This document shows positions 17,812 to 27,179 of a stretch of DNA of 64,000 bases, in pieces. The stretch comes from Nannocystis pusilla (GTDB lineage Bacteria; Myxococcota_A; Polyangia; Nannocystales; Nannocystaceae), in the NCBI RefSeq assembly GCF_020073745.1, contig NZ_JAIRAU010000029.1, forward strand, positions 1-64,000. The letters are read 5' to 3'. Position 1 is the stretch's first letter, and each line of letters starts with the position of its first letter. The notes below the pieces were generated by a model. It did no database searches. It saw only the letters and a list, made by a program, of their open reading frames with translations, and was not told the DNA's origin. The translations under genes were made by a program, and so were the position numbers.

Positions 17812-17912
17812 ATGACGAGCGACGAGGCACTGCTTGCAGCGTGGAGAGACGGCGACGAGGACGTCGCGAGCGGCTCTTCGACCGCTACTTCATCCCCGTC
17901 CCTCGCGGCGCA
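17812..17912 (+). pseudogene. ECF sigma factor N-terminal fragment, frameshifted
   Basis: ATG 17812 opens MTSDEALLAAWRDGDE, a typical sigma-70 region 2 start. After one frame change the sequence resumes as RERLFDRYFIPV before losing sense near 17912. Divergent sigma-factor and kinase fragments side by side suggest the remains of an intact regulator pair. Sequence 17913-18085 shows nothing further that I can name. Confidence 0.55.
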
Positions 17913-18085
17913 CGAAGATAGTCCGCGATCCATCGCGCTCGAGCGCGCCCGCGACAACGCTTCAGCGACAAGCAGCGCGCCGCGTCGACTGCTACCATCC
18001 ATGCGGATCGACGCGCGCGCTCCACCGCGCCAGCGCGTGCTGCGAGATGCCGTGCATCGGTACGACTCTTGACGGCGCTGCCGAA

Positions 18086-18103
18086 CATGTCCTTTAGAGC
18101 ATG
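18086..18103. repeat. 14-bp CATG-phased repeat, 2 nodes
   Basis: CATG at 18086 and 18100 with the unit CATGTCCTTTAGAG between them. It lies about 120 bp upstream of the PAS-STAS gene, inside the fragment-rich gap 17260-18220. Confidence 0.75.
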
Positions 18104-18220
18104 TGTGGGAGCGCGCCCGCGCGGAGTGCGTGTGAGGTCTGTGCCCCCCATGTCAACTCGCGCAGCGTTTTCCGGCGCCGGTGAGGCGTTCGGCGCGGGG
18201 TGCTGCAGTGTTGCCAGTCG

Positions 18221-19462
18221 ATGAGCGACGACCCCGAGATCGCACGACTCAAGGCCGAGAACGCCGAGCTTCGCCGCCGGATCGGCGAGCGAGATCGGCT
18301 CGAGCGGCTGCTGCAAGCGACGATCGAGCACATCGACGGCGTGATCTACCTGCGGGACACGGACGGCGTCATCACGCACGTGAATGACATGTTCCTCCGG
18401 TTGATCGGGCTGCCGCGCGAGGAGGTCGTCGGCCGCCGCGATTCGGACCTGTTCCCGAAGGAGGTCTATGAGCAATTCCGGGTGGTCGACCGCCAGGTCG
18501 TCGAGGAGCGGCGGACCGTCACGCAGGAGGAGCACGCCCCGCAGGCCGACGGCGTGCACGTGTTTCTCTCGCGCAAGTACCCGGTGTTCGACAGCGCCGG
18601 CGCGCTGATCGGCCAGGGCGGCATCTCGACGGACATCACCGAGCAGCGCCGCGCCGAGGCGACGTTGCAGGAGACGCGGACGATCTTGCACGCGATCGTC
18701 GAGAACGCGCCGCTGGCGATCCTGGCGATCGATCGCAGCTACCGCTACGTGCTGGCGAGCCACGAGGCGGCGCGACAGGTCGGGTGGGCGCCGGCGGAGC
18801 TGCCCGGACAGCGGGTCGCCGATGTCGTGCCGCCCGACGCTGCCGAGGCGCTCCGGGCGCCGATCGAGCGCGTGTTCGGCAGCGGCGAGCCGCTGGTGCT
18901 CGAGCAGAGCGTCTCATGGCAGGGCGACACGCGGGTGCTCCTCAGCCACATGTTCCCGATCCGCGACGGCGGCGGGTCGGCCGACTACGTCGGCATCGTC
19001 GCCTCCGACGTCACCGAGGTGCGCCGCACCGAGGCCGAGCGCCTGCGGCTGCAGCAGGAGATCATCCAGGCCCAGCGCTCGGCGCTGCTCGAGCTGTCGA
19101 CGCCGATCATCCCGATCGCCGAGGGCGTGCTGGCGGTGCCGCTCATCGGCGAGATCGACCACGAGCGCAGCCAGCAGATCGCCGGGGTGCTGCTCGAGCG
19201 GGTGTCGGCCGCCGGCGCCGACGTCGTGATCCTCGACCTCACCGGCGTCCGTCACGTCGAGGCCGCGATCGTCGACGCGATGATGCAGACGATCCGCGCG
19301 GTGCGCCTGCTCGGCGCGGAGGCGGTGGTGACGGGGATCTCGCCGGCCGTGGCGCAGGCGATCGCGGGGCTCGAGGAGCCGCTGCGCCAGATCACCGTCC
19401 GCCAGACGCTGCAGCACGCGGTCGAGCACGCGCTCGCCCGCACCCGCACGCGGCGAGGGTGA
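18221..19462 (+). CDS. PAS-PAS-STAS stressosome-type (RsbR-like) protein
   Basis: A 413-residue cytoplasmic protein. A short coiled coil (residues 5-35) leads into PAS domain 1 (about 38-150, GVIYLRDTDGVITHVND), PAS domain 2 (about 160-275, LAILAIDRSYRYVLASHE) and a C-terminal STAS domain (about 300-405). The STAS part has the RsbR signatures LDLTGVRHVEAAIVD and VVTGISPAVAQ, including the threonines that RsbT-like kinases phosphorylate in stressosomes. No RsbS, RsbT or RsbU gene is next to it. ATG 18221 starts just before the coiled coil; an upstream ATG at 18200 in the same frame adds a poor leader. Confidence 0.88.
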   Translation: MSDDPEIARLKAENAELRRRIGERDRLERLLQATIEHIDGVIYLRDTDGVITHVNDMFLRLIGLPREEVVGRRDSDLFPKEVYEQFRVVDRQVVEERRTVTQEEHAPQADGVHVFLSRKYPVFDSAGALIGQGGISTDITEQRRAEATLQETRTILHAIVENAPLAILAIDRSYRYVLASHEAARQVGWAPAELPGQRVADVVPPDAAEALRAPIERVFGSGEPLVLEQSVSWQGDTRVLLSHMFPIRDGGGSADYVGIVASDVTEVRRTEAERLRLQQEIIQAQRSALLELSTPIIPIAEGVLAVPLIGEIDHERSQQIAGVLLERVSAAGADVVILDLTGVRHVEAAIVDAMMQTIRAVRLLGAEAVVTGISPAVAQAIAGLEEPLRQITVRQTLQHAVEHALARTRTRRG

Positions 19463-19614
19463 GGGCCGCGAGGTCTCCGGCGAGGCGCGGGCCTTTCATG
19501 CAGCGGCAATCGGGTCGAAGTCTCTGGGAGCGTGGTCAACGTCTCCGGACCGGATGGAGCTGCGACTGCCTCGGCTAAGGCTGGCGCACTCTACGAGTGC
19601 GTCGAGCACAAGAT

Positions 19615-20049
19615 TTATTTCGATGGACTGAAGCGTTGGAGTGTGTGGATTTCCGGTGAAACGGCGAAGCGCCAATCGCTCCAGCCGTTGATCGGAGTGT
19701 CGGTCGTGCAAACGGCCGTCACGCCGCGATGCGGGTCGAGCTCGAGGTAGTACAGCTCGAAGCCTGCGGGCGGGCCGAGACGACCGCGTATTTGGCCGTC
19801 TGGGCCGAGCAACAGGAGGCGCTGTGGCTCGACGCCGGACGCGAGCAGCACAGCGATCAGCGGGCGCCCTGGCCATTCGAGGACCTGTTCAGCCGGGCCC
19901 GGAAGCTTGTGCGTCCGGCCTTCGAGCTGGATCGTGTCGGAGCCTTGTTGCCACTCGATGTTCATGATGCCTCCCCAGAGCACGGCTCGGATCGGCGTCT
20001 CGCTCACGACCCGAAGATAGTTCATGAGATCGGCCGGGGGAACCGTCAT
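19615..20049 (-). CDS. Hypothetical protein
   Basis: A 144-residue protein with coding-like codon choice and good amino acid balance but no family I recognise. It is mixed alpha/beta, without signal peptide or membrane helix. Features include NIEWQQGSDTIQLEGR and a C-terminal GWSDWRFAVSPEIHTLQRF. The base composition is slightly less G+C rich than the neighbours, which may mean recent acquisition. It is convergent with the STAS gene (152-bp gap). Start ATG 20049 has no strong ribosome site. Confidence 0.6.
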   Translation of the reverse strand: MTVPPADLMNYLRVVSETPIRAVLWGGIMNIEWQQGSDTIQLEGRTHKLPGPAEQVLEWPGRPLIAVLLASGVEPQRLLLLGPDGQIRGRLGPPAGFELYYLELDPHRGVTAVCTTDTPINGWSDWRFAVSPEIHTLQRFSPSK

Positions 20050-20180
20050 CTGGAGCTGTGTACCGCCGCCCGGCAGGTAGGCGCCGGTGGCGTGGTCGAT
20101 CTGGTCATGCTCTTCAGCATGAACCGAGCCCAGCGCGAAATCGAGCGTTCATCGCGCGAGCTCGTTCGCTGGGTTTCTCG

Positions 20181-20208
20181 TGGCCCTTCAGACAGATCCG
20201 AAGGGCCA
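20181..20208. terminator. Hairpin with 9-bp perfect stem
   Basis: TGGCCCTTC at 20181-20189 pairs perfectly with GAAGGGCCA at 20200-20208 around a 10-base loop. No U-tract follows on either strand. It sits in the 293-bp gap between divergent genes, so it could be a regulatory stem rather than a terminator. The rest of the gap holds nothing recognisable. Confidence 0.35.
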
Positions 20209-20342
20209 TCGACAATTCATGCGCAGGCTCCTCGCCGGTCTTGCGGCGAGAGGCGCGTGTAAACGCGGCGTAAGCCGGCGGTAAAGCCGCGAGTCGGCCC
20301 GTTGCCGGGTGGGCGTTTGCTCGGTAGTTTCGCCGAGAACGC

Positions 20343-21857
20343 ATGGCTCTGCCTCGCTTCCTGGCGCCGCTCCTGACCGTCGCGCTCCTCGGCGCGGGGG
20401 GTTACTACGCTTACCAGCGCTTCGCCGTCGCGGAGGCGCCGGCGGTCGAGTACCGGACGCAGCCGGTCGAGCGCACGCGCCTGACCGCGACGGTGACGGC
20501 GAGCGGGACGCTGTCGCCGGTGAAGACGGTCGCGGTCGGCAGCCAGGTGTCGGGGCGCATCGTCGAGCTGTTCGCCGACTTCAACTCGGAGGTGAAGAAG
20601 GGCGACGTGATCGCCCGCATCGACCCGAGCCTGTTCCAGTCGGACCTGATGAAGACGAAGGCGAGCTACAAGTCGGCGCAGGCGGCGGTGACGCGGGCGA
20701 TCGCCGACCGCGAGAACGCGCGCATCAACCTCGAGCGCGCGAAGCAGCTGCTGGCCGACAAGGTGGCGCCGCAGGCCGAGGTCGACGCGGCCGACGCGGC
20801 CTACAAGGTCGCCAAGGCGAGCGTGGAGTCGGCGCAGGCGGCCCTGGCGGTGGCGAAGGCGGCGATCGACACGGCCGACGTCAACCTGCTCTACACGACG
20901 ATCCTGTCGCCGATCGACGGGGTGGTCATCTCGCGCGACGTGTCGGTCGGGCAGACGGTGGCGGCCTCGCTCTCGGCGCCGCAGCTGTTCTCGATCGCCG
21001 AGGACCTCAAGGCGATGGAGGTCCACACCAACGTGGCCGAGTCCGACGTCGGCGCGCTCAAGCAGGACATGAAGGTGCGCTTCACGGTCGACGCGTACCC
21101 CAACGAGCGCTTCTTCGGCACGGTGGCGCAGATCCGCAACTCGCCGCTGACGCTGCAGAACGTGGTCACCTACGACGCGGTGGTCCGCGTCGACAACGAC
21201 TCGCTCAAGCTGCGCCCGGGCATGACCGCGAGCGTGACGTTCATCGTCGACGAGCGCCGCGACGTGCTGGCGGTGCCCAACGCGGCGCTGCGCTTCACGC
21301 CGTCGGACCCGAAGATCGCCGCGCTGGCGCCCAAGCCGGACGGCGAGCGCGGGGGCAAGCGCGGGGGCAAGCGCGGGCGCGACGAGGGCGAGGAGGCCGG
21401 CGAGGCGAAGGCCGAGGGCGCGGAGGCGAAGGCCGAGGGCGCGGAGACCAAGGCCGAGGCGACGAGCGACGCGAAGGTTGCGGCGAAGGGCGACGCGAAG
21501 ACGGACGCCGCGGAGGCGAAGGCCGAGGTCGCGGAGGCGAAGGTCGAGGTCGCGGACGCGAAGGCCGAGGAGGGCAAGGGCGAGCGGCGCCGGCGTCGCG
21601 GGCAGAACTCGGAGCTGGCCAACAACCGCACGGTGTGGGTGCTGGTCGACGGCCAGCCGAAGCCGGTGCAGGTGCAGATCGGGATCACCGACGGTTCGGT
21701 GACGGAGATCGTCGGCGGCGAGCTGACCGAGGGCATGCAGGTGATCGTGGGGGCGACCGGCGGCGAGCCGGTGACGAAGTCGGCCACGGGCTCGCCGTTC
21801 AACACGATGGGCGGCGGTCGCGGCGGCGGCGGCGGTGGTCGCCGCGGCGGGCTCTGA
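20343..21857 (+). CDS. macA: MacA-type periplasmic adaptor (membrane fusion protein) with long charged insert
   Basis: A 504-residue HlyD/MacA-family adaptor. An N-terminal membrane anchor (residues 5-25) is followed by the lipoyl half GSQVSGRIVELFADFNSEVK, a long alpha-hairpin (about 95-180), the second lipoyl half (ILSPIDGVVISRDVSVGQTV) and beta-barrel/membrane-proximal domains. Between about residues 335 and 420 lies an unusual insert of Ala/Lys/Glu repeats of the AEAKAEGAEAKAEG type with Arg-rich ends, unlike standard MacA. The C-terminus is Gly-rich. It works with the next two genes to link the inner-membrane ABC transporter to an outer-membrane channel, which is not encoded nearby. ATG 20343 opens directly at the anchor. 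Confidence 0.92.
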   Translation: MALPRFLAPLLTVALLGAGGYYAYQRFAVAEAPAVEYRTQPVERTRLTATVTASGTLSPVKTVAVGSQVSGRIVELFADFNSEVKKGDVIARIDPSLFQSDLMKTKASYKSAQAAVTRAIADRENARINLERAKQLLADKVAPQAEVDAADAAYKVAKASVESAQAALAVAKAAIDTADVNLLYTTILSPIDGVVISRDVSVGQTVAASLSAPQLFSIAEDLKAMEVHTNVAESDVGALKQDMKVRFTVDAYPNERFFGTVAQIRNSPLTLQNVVTYDAVVRVDNDSLKLRPGMTASVTFIVDERRDVLAVPNAALRFTPSDPKIAALAPKPDGERGGKRGGKRGRDEGEEAGEAKAEGAEAKAEGAETKAEATSDAKVAAKGDAKTDAAEAKAEVAEAKVEVADAKAEEGKGERRRRRGQNSELANNRTVWVLVDGQPKPVQVQIGITDGSVTEIVGGELTEGMQVIVGATGGEPVTKSATGSPFNTMGGGRGGGGGGRRGGL

Positions 21858-21873
21858 GCGGGGAGGCACGACG

Positions 21874-22607
21874 ATGTCCGAGCCGATCCTCGCGGCCACC
21901 GATCTGGTCAAGACCTACAAGATGGAGGACGTCGAGGTCCGGGCGCTGCGCGGCGTGTCGCTGGCGGTCCACCCGGGCGAGTTCGTCAGCGTGATGGGCA
22001 CGTCGGGCTCCGGCAAGTCGACGCTGATGAACATCCTCGGCTGCCTCGACCGCCCGACGTCCGGCAGCTACCGGCTCGCTGGCCGCGAGGTGTCGCAGCT
22101 GGGCCGCGGCGACCTGGCGACGGTCCGCAACAAGGTGCTGGGCTTCGTGTTCCAGAGCTTCAACCTGCTGGCCCGCACGAGCGCGCTCGAGAACGTCGAG
22201 CTGCCGATGGTCTACGCCGGCGTCGGCGGGGCCGAACGGCGCGAGCGGGCGCGGCATTCGCTGGAGAAGGTGGGCCTCGGCAAGCGGCTCGACCACACGC
22301 CGGCGCAGCTGTCGGGCGGTCAGCAGCAGCGCGTGGCGATCGCGCGGGCGATCGTCAACCGGCCGAAGGTGATCCTCGCCGACGAGCCGACCGGCAACCT
22401 CGACTCGCGCACGAGCATCGAGATCATGGCGCTGTTCCAGGAGCTCGGCCGCTCGGGCATCACGATCGTGCTCGTCACCCACGAGCCGGACATCGCGGAG
22501 TTCACGAGCCGCGTGGTGATGATGCGCGACGGCAAGGTCCTGTCCGACGTCACCCAGACGCCGGTCGACGCCCGCGCGGCGCTGGCGAACTACAAAGAGG
22601 GCGACGT

Positions 22608-22611
<4 letters not shown>
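21874..22611 (+). CDS. MacB-type ABC transporter ATP-binding protein
   Basis: A 245-residue ATPase of the MacB/LolD group. Walker A is GTSGSGKST, the Q-loop is FVFQSFNLL, the signature is LSGGQQQRVAIARA, Walker B is VILADEPTGNLDS and the switch His is in VTHEP. ATG 21874 follows GGGGAGG at a good distance and lies 16 bases after the adaptor stop. Its stop overlaps the permease start as ATGA, so ATPase and permease are translationally coupled. In canonical MacB both are one chain; here they are separate, as in many Gram-negative lipoprotein and peptide exporters. Confidence 0.95.
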
Positions 22612-23837
<1,226 letters not shown>

Positions 23838-23840
23838 CAG

Positions 23841-23872
23841 GCTGTCCGCCGGGCCATGTCCCGGGGGACATC
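23841..23872. repeat. 14-bp CATG-phased repeat, 3 nodes
   Basis: Nodes GCTG at 23841, CATG at 23855 and CATC at 23869, 14 bp apart, with CATGTCCCGGGGGA as the central unit. The array starts three bases after the permease stop codon, a position suited to transcription termination. Confidence 0.75.
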
Positions 23873-23932
23873 GGGCGGAATCGGCCGCCGAGCCACGCGG
23901 GCGCCGGACGGGGGGGTGGGGTATAGTCGGAG

Positions 23933-25615
23933 GTGATGCCGCTGGGCCCGCCGACCGACCTCGATCAGATGCTGCAGGTGCTCGCCGACGGCGGCGAGCA
24001 GGCCCGCGAGCACCTGCTCGACCACCTGCGCCTGTTGATGTCGCAGGGCTCGCCGGCGGCGTTCTCGCTGCGCGCGGCGCTGCTCAAGATCCTGTCGCAG
24101 GACTCGGGGGCGCGCGTCGACGACGAGGAGCACCCGGGCTCGTGGACGCGCTCGTGGCAGATGTCGGCGCTGGTGGTGGTGGCCGGCGAGGACGCCGAGG
24201 CGCGCGCGCTGATGGAGCTGGCCACCGACCGCGCCCGCGAGCCCAACCGGTGGGTCCGCTACTGGACGCTGGTGACCGCCAACGAGCGCAAGGAGCACCA
24301 CGCGTGGACGCTGGCCCGCGCGAAGCTGCTGGCCGAGGACACCGGCGAGCGCCTGCAGCTGCGCGCCGTCGGCTGGGCGCTGCTGGCGGCCGACCACGAG
24401 GACCGCGACGCGGTCGCGGCGCTGCTGTGGTGCCTCGACGGCGCGCCGCAGCCGGTGCCGGCGGGGAATCGCTACCTGGTCGAAGGGCCAGTCGACCCGA
24501 CGCACGCGCAGAGCGCCGCGCTGCGGGCGCTGCGGGCGACGCCGCTGGCGCAGGCGTTCGACAAGGTGCAGGAGATCGTCGACGCGGCGCCGTTCGCGTC
24601 GTACACGTGGGACGCGGTGTCGGTGATGGCGCGCTTCGGCGGGACGTCGCGCGCGGCCGAGGCGTCGCACACGCTGGCGCGCTTCGTCGTCACCAACCGG
24701 CGCCGCCGCGAGTACTACGACATGGTCGGCCTGGCGGTGCGGGCGATCGGCCGCCTCGGCATCGCCCAGACCGACCTGCTGATGACCGAGCTCGACAGCG
24801 CCAGCCCGGGGGTCGCGTTCGAGGCCGCGGGCGCGCTCGAGCTGCTGCTGACCACCCCGCGCGCGGTCGAGCGGATCCTCGACGCCGCGACCGCCAGCGC
24901 CGAGCGCGACGACAAGCTGGCGTCGGCGCTGCGCGGCATGCAGCGCGCCGCGGTGGTCGAGACGCTGGCGGCCGGGCTGCGCTGCGGCAACCTGTCCCGG
25001 GAGGCAGCCGCGCGGCGGATGCTGATCGAGCTCGGCGGCTCGGTGGCGATCGACCGCCTGCAGATCCGCCACCAGGACCTCGAGAGCCGGCGCAAGGTGG
25101 TCGCCGACCTCGACGACCGCCAGCGCGAGCACATCCGCTGGATCGCCCTCGGCGACGGCGTCGCCACCTGGATCTCGGTCGGGATGTGGATCGTGGTGTT
25201 CCTGGTCGGCGTGGTCGCGATCTCGGCCGGGCTGCTGCTGACGTTCCGCCAGGGCTACGACGCGTTCCAGGCGGTCGTGCTGGCCGGCGCGGGCACGGTG
25301 TTCACGCTGCTCGGCAAGGTCGGGTTCCAGGGCCGCCTGGTCGAGGTCGCGGGCGCCCGCGCGGCCGCGCGGCTGGCCGTGTTCAACGGCTACCAGCGCC
25401 GCCTGCAGCAGGTCGACCTGGTGCTGGCCCAGCGCTTCATCGACGGCGTGCAGGTCAGCGCCGAGGACCTGCGCGAGCTGTCGTCGCTGGTCTCGACCGC
25501 GCAGACCGAGGCCCAGGCGTCGCTGCTGGCGCTGATCCCCAGCGACAAGGAGTCCGACGCGCTGCAGAAGCGGCTGGCCGCCGTCGGTCAATCGCTGCAG
25601 GGCGGCGACTCCTGA
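23933..25615 (+). CDS. HEAT-like repeat protein with C-terminal two-helix membrane hairpin
   Basis: A 560-residue protein. Residues 1-400 are all-helical with HEAT/armadillo-like repeats (for example the segment around AIGRLGIAQTDLLMTELDSA). Two membrane helices follow (about 410-437 and 443-466), then a conserved-looking helical tail (FQGRLVEVAGARAAARLAVF and a segment holding QQVDLVLAQRFIDG). The hairpin and tail recall membrane modules linked to TRADD-N-like conflict proteins, but I hold this only as a possibility. ATG 23933 and 23936 are adjacent starts. The gene is followed by a four-unit phased repeat and a convergent lipoprotein gene. Confidence 0.8.
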   Translation: MMPLGPPTDLDQMLQVLADGGEQAREHLLDHLRLLMSQGSPAAFSLRAALLKILSQDSGARVDDEEHPGSWTRSWQMSALVVVAGEDAEARALMELATDRAREPNRWVRYWTLVTANERKEHHAWTLARAKLLAEDTGERLQLRAVGWALLAADHEDRDAVAALLWCLDGAPQPVPAGNRYLVEGPVDPTHAQSAALRALRATPLAQAFDKVQEIVDAAPFASYTWDAVSVMARFGGTSRAAEASHTLARFVVTNRRRREYYDMVGLAVRAIGRLGIAQTDLLMTELDSASPGVAFEAAGALELLLTTPRAVERILDAATASAERDDKLASALRGMQRAAVVETLAAGLRCGNLSREAAARRMLIELGGSVAIDRLQIRHQDLESRRKVVADLDDRQREHIRWIALGDGVATWISVGMWIVVFLVGVVAISAGLLLTFRQGYDAFQAVVLAGAGTVFTLLGKVGFQGRLVEVAGARAAARLAVFNGYQRRLQQVDLVLAQRFIDGVQVSAEDLRELSSLVSTAQTEAQASLLALIPSDKESDALQKRLAAVGQSLQGGDS

Positions 25616-25624
25616 CGCGGGTGT

Positions 25625-25693
25625 CCGGGAGAGCATGCTCTCCCGGGCATGTTCGATGGGGCATGTCCGCGGGGACATGCCTTGACAGACAGG
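25625..25693. repeat. 14-bp CATG-phased repeat array, 5 nodes, with 22-bp palindrome
   Basis: Nodes at 25634, 25648, 25662 and 25676 (all CATG) and 25690 (CAGG), each exactly 14 bp apart. Units include CATGTCCGCGGGGA and CATGTTCGATGGGG. The first node is the centre of a perfect 22-bp palindrome at 25625-25646. The array fills nearly the whole 89-bp gap between two convergent genes, as a bidirectional terminator would. Confidence 0.9.
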
Positions 25694-25704
25694 CGCCGTC
25701 TACC

Positions 25705-26088
25705 TCACCCGGGGGCGGTGACGCGGACGGGGATGCACTCCTCGTCCTCGTACTCGACCTCGACGGTGAGGCAGGTCTCGCCGACGGCCACGCCGACGAA
25801 CACGAAGTTGTGCGAGCCGGGGGTGGGGTCGGCGGCGAGGATCCCGCGGTCCTCGCTGTCGAGGTCGAGGGCGTCGTCGGGGACGAACTCGATGTTGCTG
25901 CTGCTCTCGAGCCTGGCGTGGACCGAGACGGCGATCCCGACCGGGATCTCGATCTCGTCGGCGCCGAGGCGCACGGGGATCGGCGGCTGGCTGCGCAGCT
26001 CGAACACGATGGTCTGGTAGCGCGGGCCGCAGCCGGCGAGGGTCGCGGCGGCGAGGAGCGCGGCGAGGGCGGGGACGAGGCGGGTCAC
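25705..26088 (-). CDS. Small lipoprotein, beta-rich
   Basis: A 127-residue protein with a signal ending at LLAAATLAGC, a standard lipobox. The mature part is beta-rich and acidic (IVFELRSQPPIPVRLGADEI and FVGVAVGETCLTVEVEYEDE), like an Ig-like or invasin-type fold, but no family is certain. GTG 26088 is the start: GGAGG lies about 7 bases upstream, and the codon overlaps the stop of the preceding lipoprotein gene (GTGA), so the two are translated together and probably work together. Confidence 0.82.
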   Translation of the reverse strand: MTRLVPALAALLAAATLAGCGPRYQTIVFELRSQPPIPVRLGADEIEIPVGIAVSVHARLESSSNIEFVPDDALDLDSEDRGILAADPTPGSHNFVFVGVAVGETCLTVEVEYEDEECIPVRVTAPG

Positions 26089-26954
26089 AGCACACCTCCC
26101 GTGGTGTCGGTGGTGCCGGCGGTGTCGCCGGTGTCGGTGCTCTCGGTGGTGCTTTCGGTGGCGTCGGTGCCGGCGGTGCTGTCGTCCGTGGTGGAGGAGT
26201 CGGTCGAGGTCGTGGTCTCCGCGTCGGTGGTGGGGTCGGTGGAGGTGACGGGGCCCTGGCCGACGCTGATCTCGAGGTCGGCGGTGAGATCGCCGAGCGT
26301 GGCGTGGAGGACCGTGGTGCCCTCGGCCCGGGCGCGCAGGATCACGTGGGCGTGGCCGGTGCCGACGATCTCCGCGACGGCGGTGTCGTCGATCGCGAAG
26401 GTGAACTCGAGCAGGCCGGCGAGCACGTAGGCGTCGCCGTCGCGGGTGATGGCGTCGAAGCGCAGCTCGTCGCCCTCGGCCACGGAGTAGGTGCTGTAGT
26501 CGACGCGATGGTGCTGGAGCGCCGCCTCGATCGGGGTCGAGGCCCGGAGGTGGATCAGGTCGCCGATGCTGCTGTCGGGCAACAGGGCGAGGACGGCGGT
26601 GTAGCCCTCGGCCAGCGGCGTGAAGATCTCGCCTTGCAGCCGCAGCCGCTCGGAGGCTGCGCTGCGCAGGTCGGGCGGGGCCCGCGAGACGTCGTCGTTC
26701 CAGGTGTACGCGAGCTCGAAGCGGCCGCCGAGGGCGACGCGGGCCGGGAAGTTGCCGACCGAGCCGCCGTCGATACACGCCGGGTCGCCGTCGTCGATGC
26801 AGCGGTAGTGGAATTCGCCGTTGCCGAGCTCGCCGGGGCCGGGCTGGGGGTCGTAGGGGTCGTTGCTGCCGCAGTCGTCGAAGCACCCGCCGAGGGCGAG
26901 CAGCCAGGCGAGCAACAGCGGTCGCGGGCCGGAGGAAGATGTTCTTTGGGACAT
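26085..26954 (-). CDS. Lipoprotein with Thr/Ser/Asp-rich tail; start codon lies in a phased repeat
   Basis: A 289-residue lipoprotein with signal LLLAWLLALGGC. The mature part is beta-rich (a Big/Ig-like pattern near AIDDTAVAEIVGTGHAHVIL) and ends in about 50 residues of Thr, Ser and Asp. It has no signs of enzyme activity. The ATG at 26954 belongs to a 14-bp phased repeat unit, so the first codons MSQRTS come from the repeat. ATG is followed directly by a positively charged signal peptide, which supports it as the true start. Its stop overlaps the start of the next lipoprotein. Confidence 0.82.
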   Translation of the reverse strand: MSQRTSSSGPRPLLLAWLLALGGCFDDCGSNDPYDPQPGPGELGNGEFHYRCIDDGDPACIDGGSVGNFPARVALGGRFELAYTWNDDVSRAPPDLRSAASERLRLQGEIFTPLAEGYTAVLALLPDSSIGDLIHLRASTPIEAALQHHRVDYSTYSVAEGDELRFDAITRDGDAYVLAGLLEFTFAIDDTAVAEIVGTGHAHVILRARAEGTTVLHATLGDLTADLEISVGQGPVTSTDPTTDAETTTSTDSSTTDDSTAGTDATESTTESTDTGDTAGTTDTTGGVL

Positions 26955-26955
26955 A
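26938..26955. repeat. 14-bp CATG-phased repeat, 2 nodes, overlapping a start codon
   Basis: GATG at 26938 and CATA at 26952, 14 bp apart, with GATGTTCTTTGGGA between. On the minus strand the ATG of the lipoprotein gene is formed by the second node. A hairpin here would cover the translation start. Confidence 0.65.
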
Positions 26956-27071
26956 AGCGTAAGTTCAGGTTGGAAAGTTCAGCGGCGCGACGCCCACGGC
27001 GCCGGGTCCGTCGATCTTGACCGGGCCGCTGTGGAGCTGCAAGAGCGGCCGGGTAGCCCCCGATGCAGGCT

Positions 27072-27087
27072 CTGACACGGGTGTCAG
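27072..27087. promoter_or_regulatory. Inverted repeat, 7-bp arms
   Basis: CTGACAC and GTGTCAG flank a GG spacer. It lies upstream of the Pho-box-like repeats and could be an operator or a small terminator stem. Function unknown. Confidence 0.35.
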
Positions 27088-27120
27088 GGCGCTTCGCGCG
27101 CGCGGGGGCGCTCGCCCGTC

Positions 27121-27154
27121 CGTCACCTGGATGTCACCGAGGTGTCACACGGGG
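27121..27154 (+). promoter_or_regulatory. Pho-box-like direct repeats upstream of the PiT gene
   Basis: GTCAC occurs at 27122, 27133 and 27144, a strict 11-bp period (TGTCACCGAGG type units). PhoB/PhoP boxes are built from TGTCA or GTTCA half-sites repeated every 11 bp. The downstream gene is a phosphate transporter, which makes phosphate control plausible. The boxes end about 25 bases before a candidate -35 element. Confidence 0.6.
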
Positions 27155-27179
27155 GTCGGTTTTTGCGGCCGGCTCGTGA

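Noticed and set aside
20106..20121. CATG pair near 20106 and 20118 as a repeat locus
   Set aside because: Spacing is 12 bp, outside the 13-14 bp seen at the accepted sites.
25625..25693. CRISPR array
   Set aside because: Period is 14 bp with 4 variable bases; no spacer-size gaps and no cas genes.
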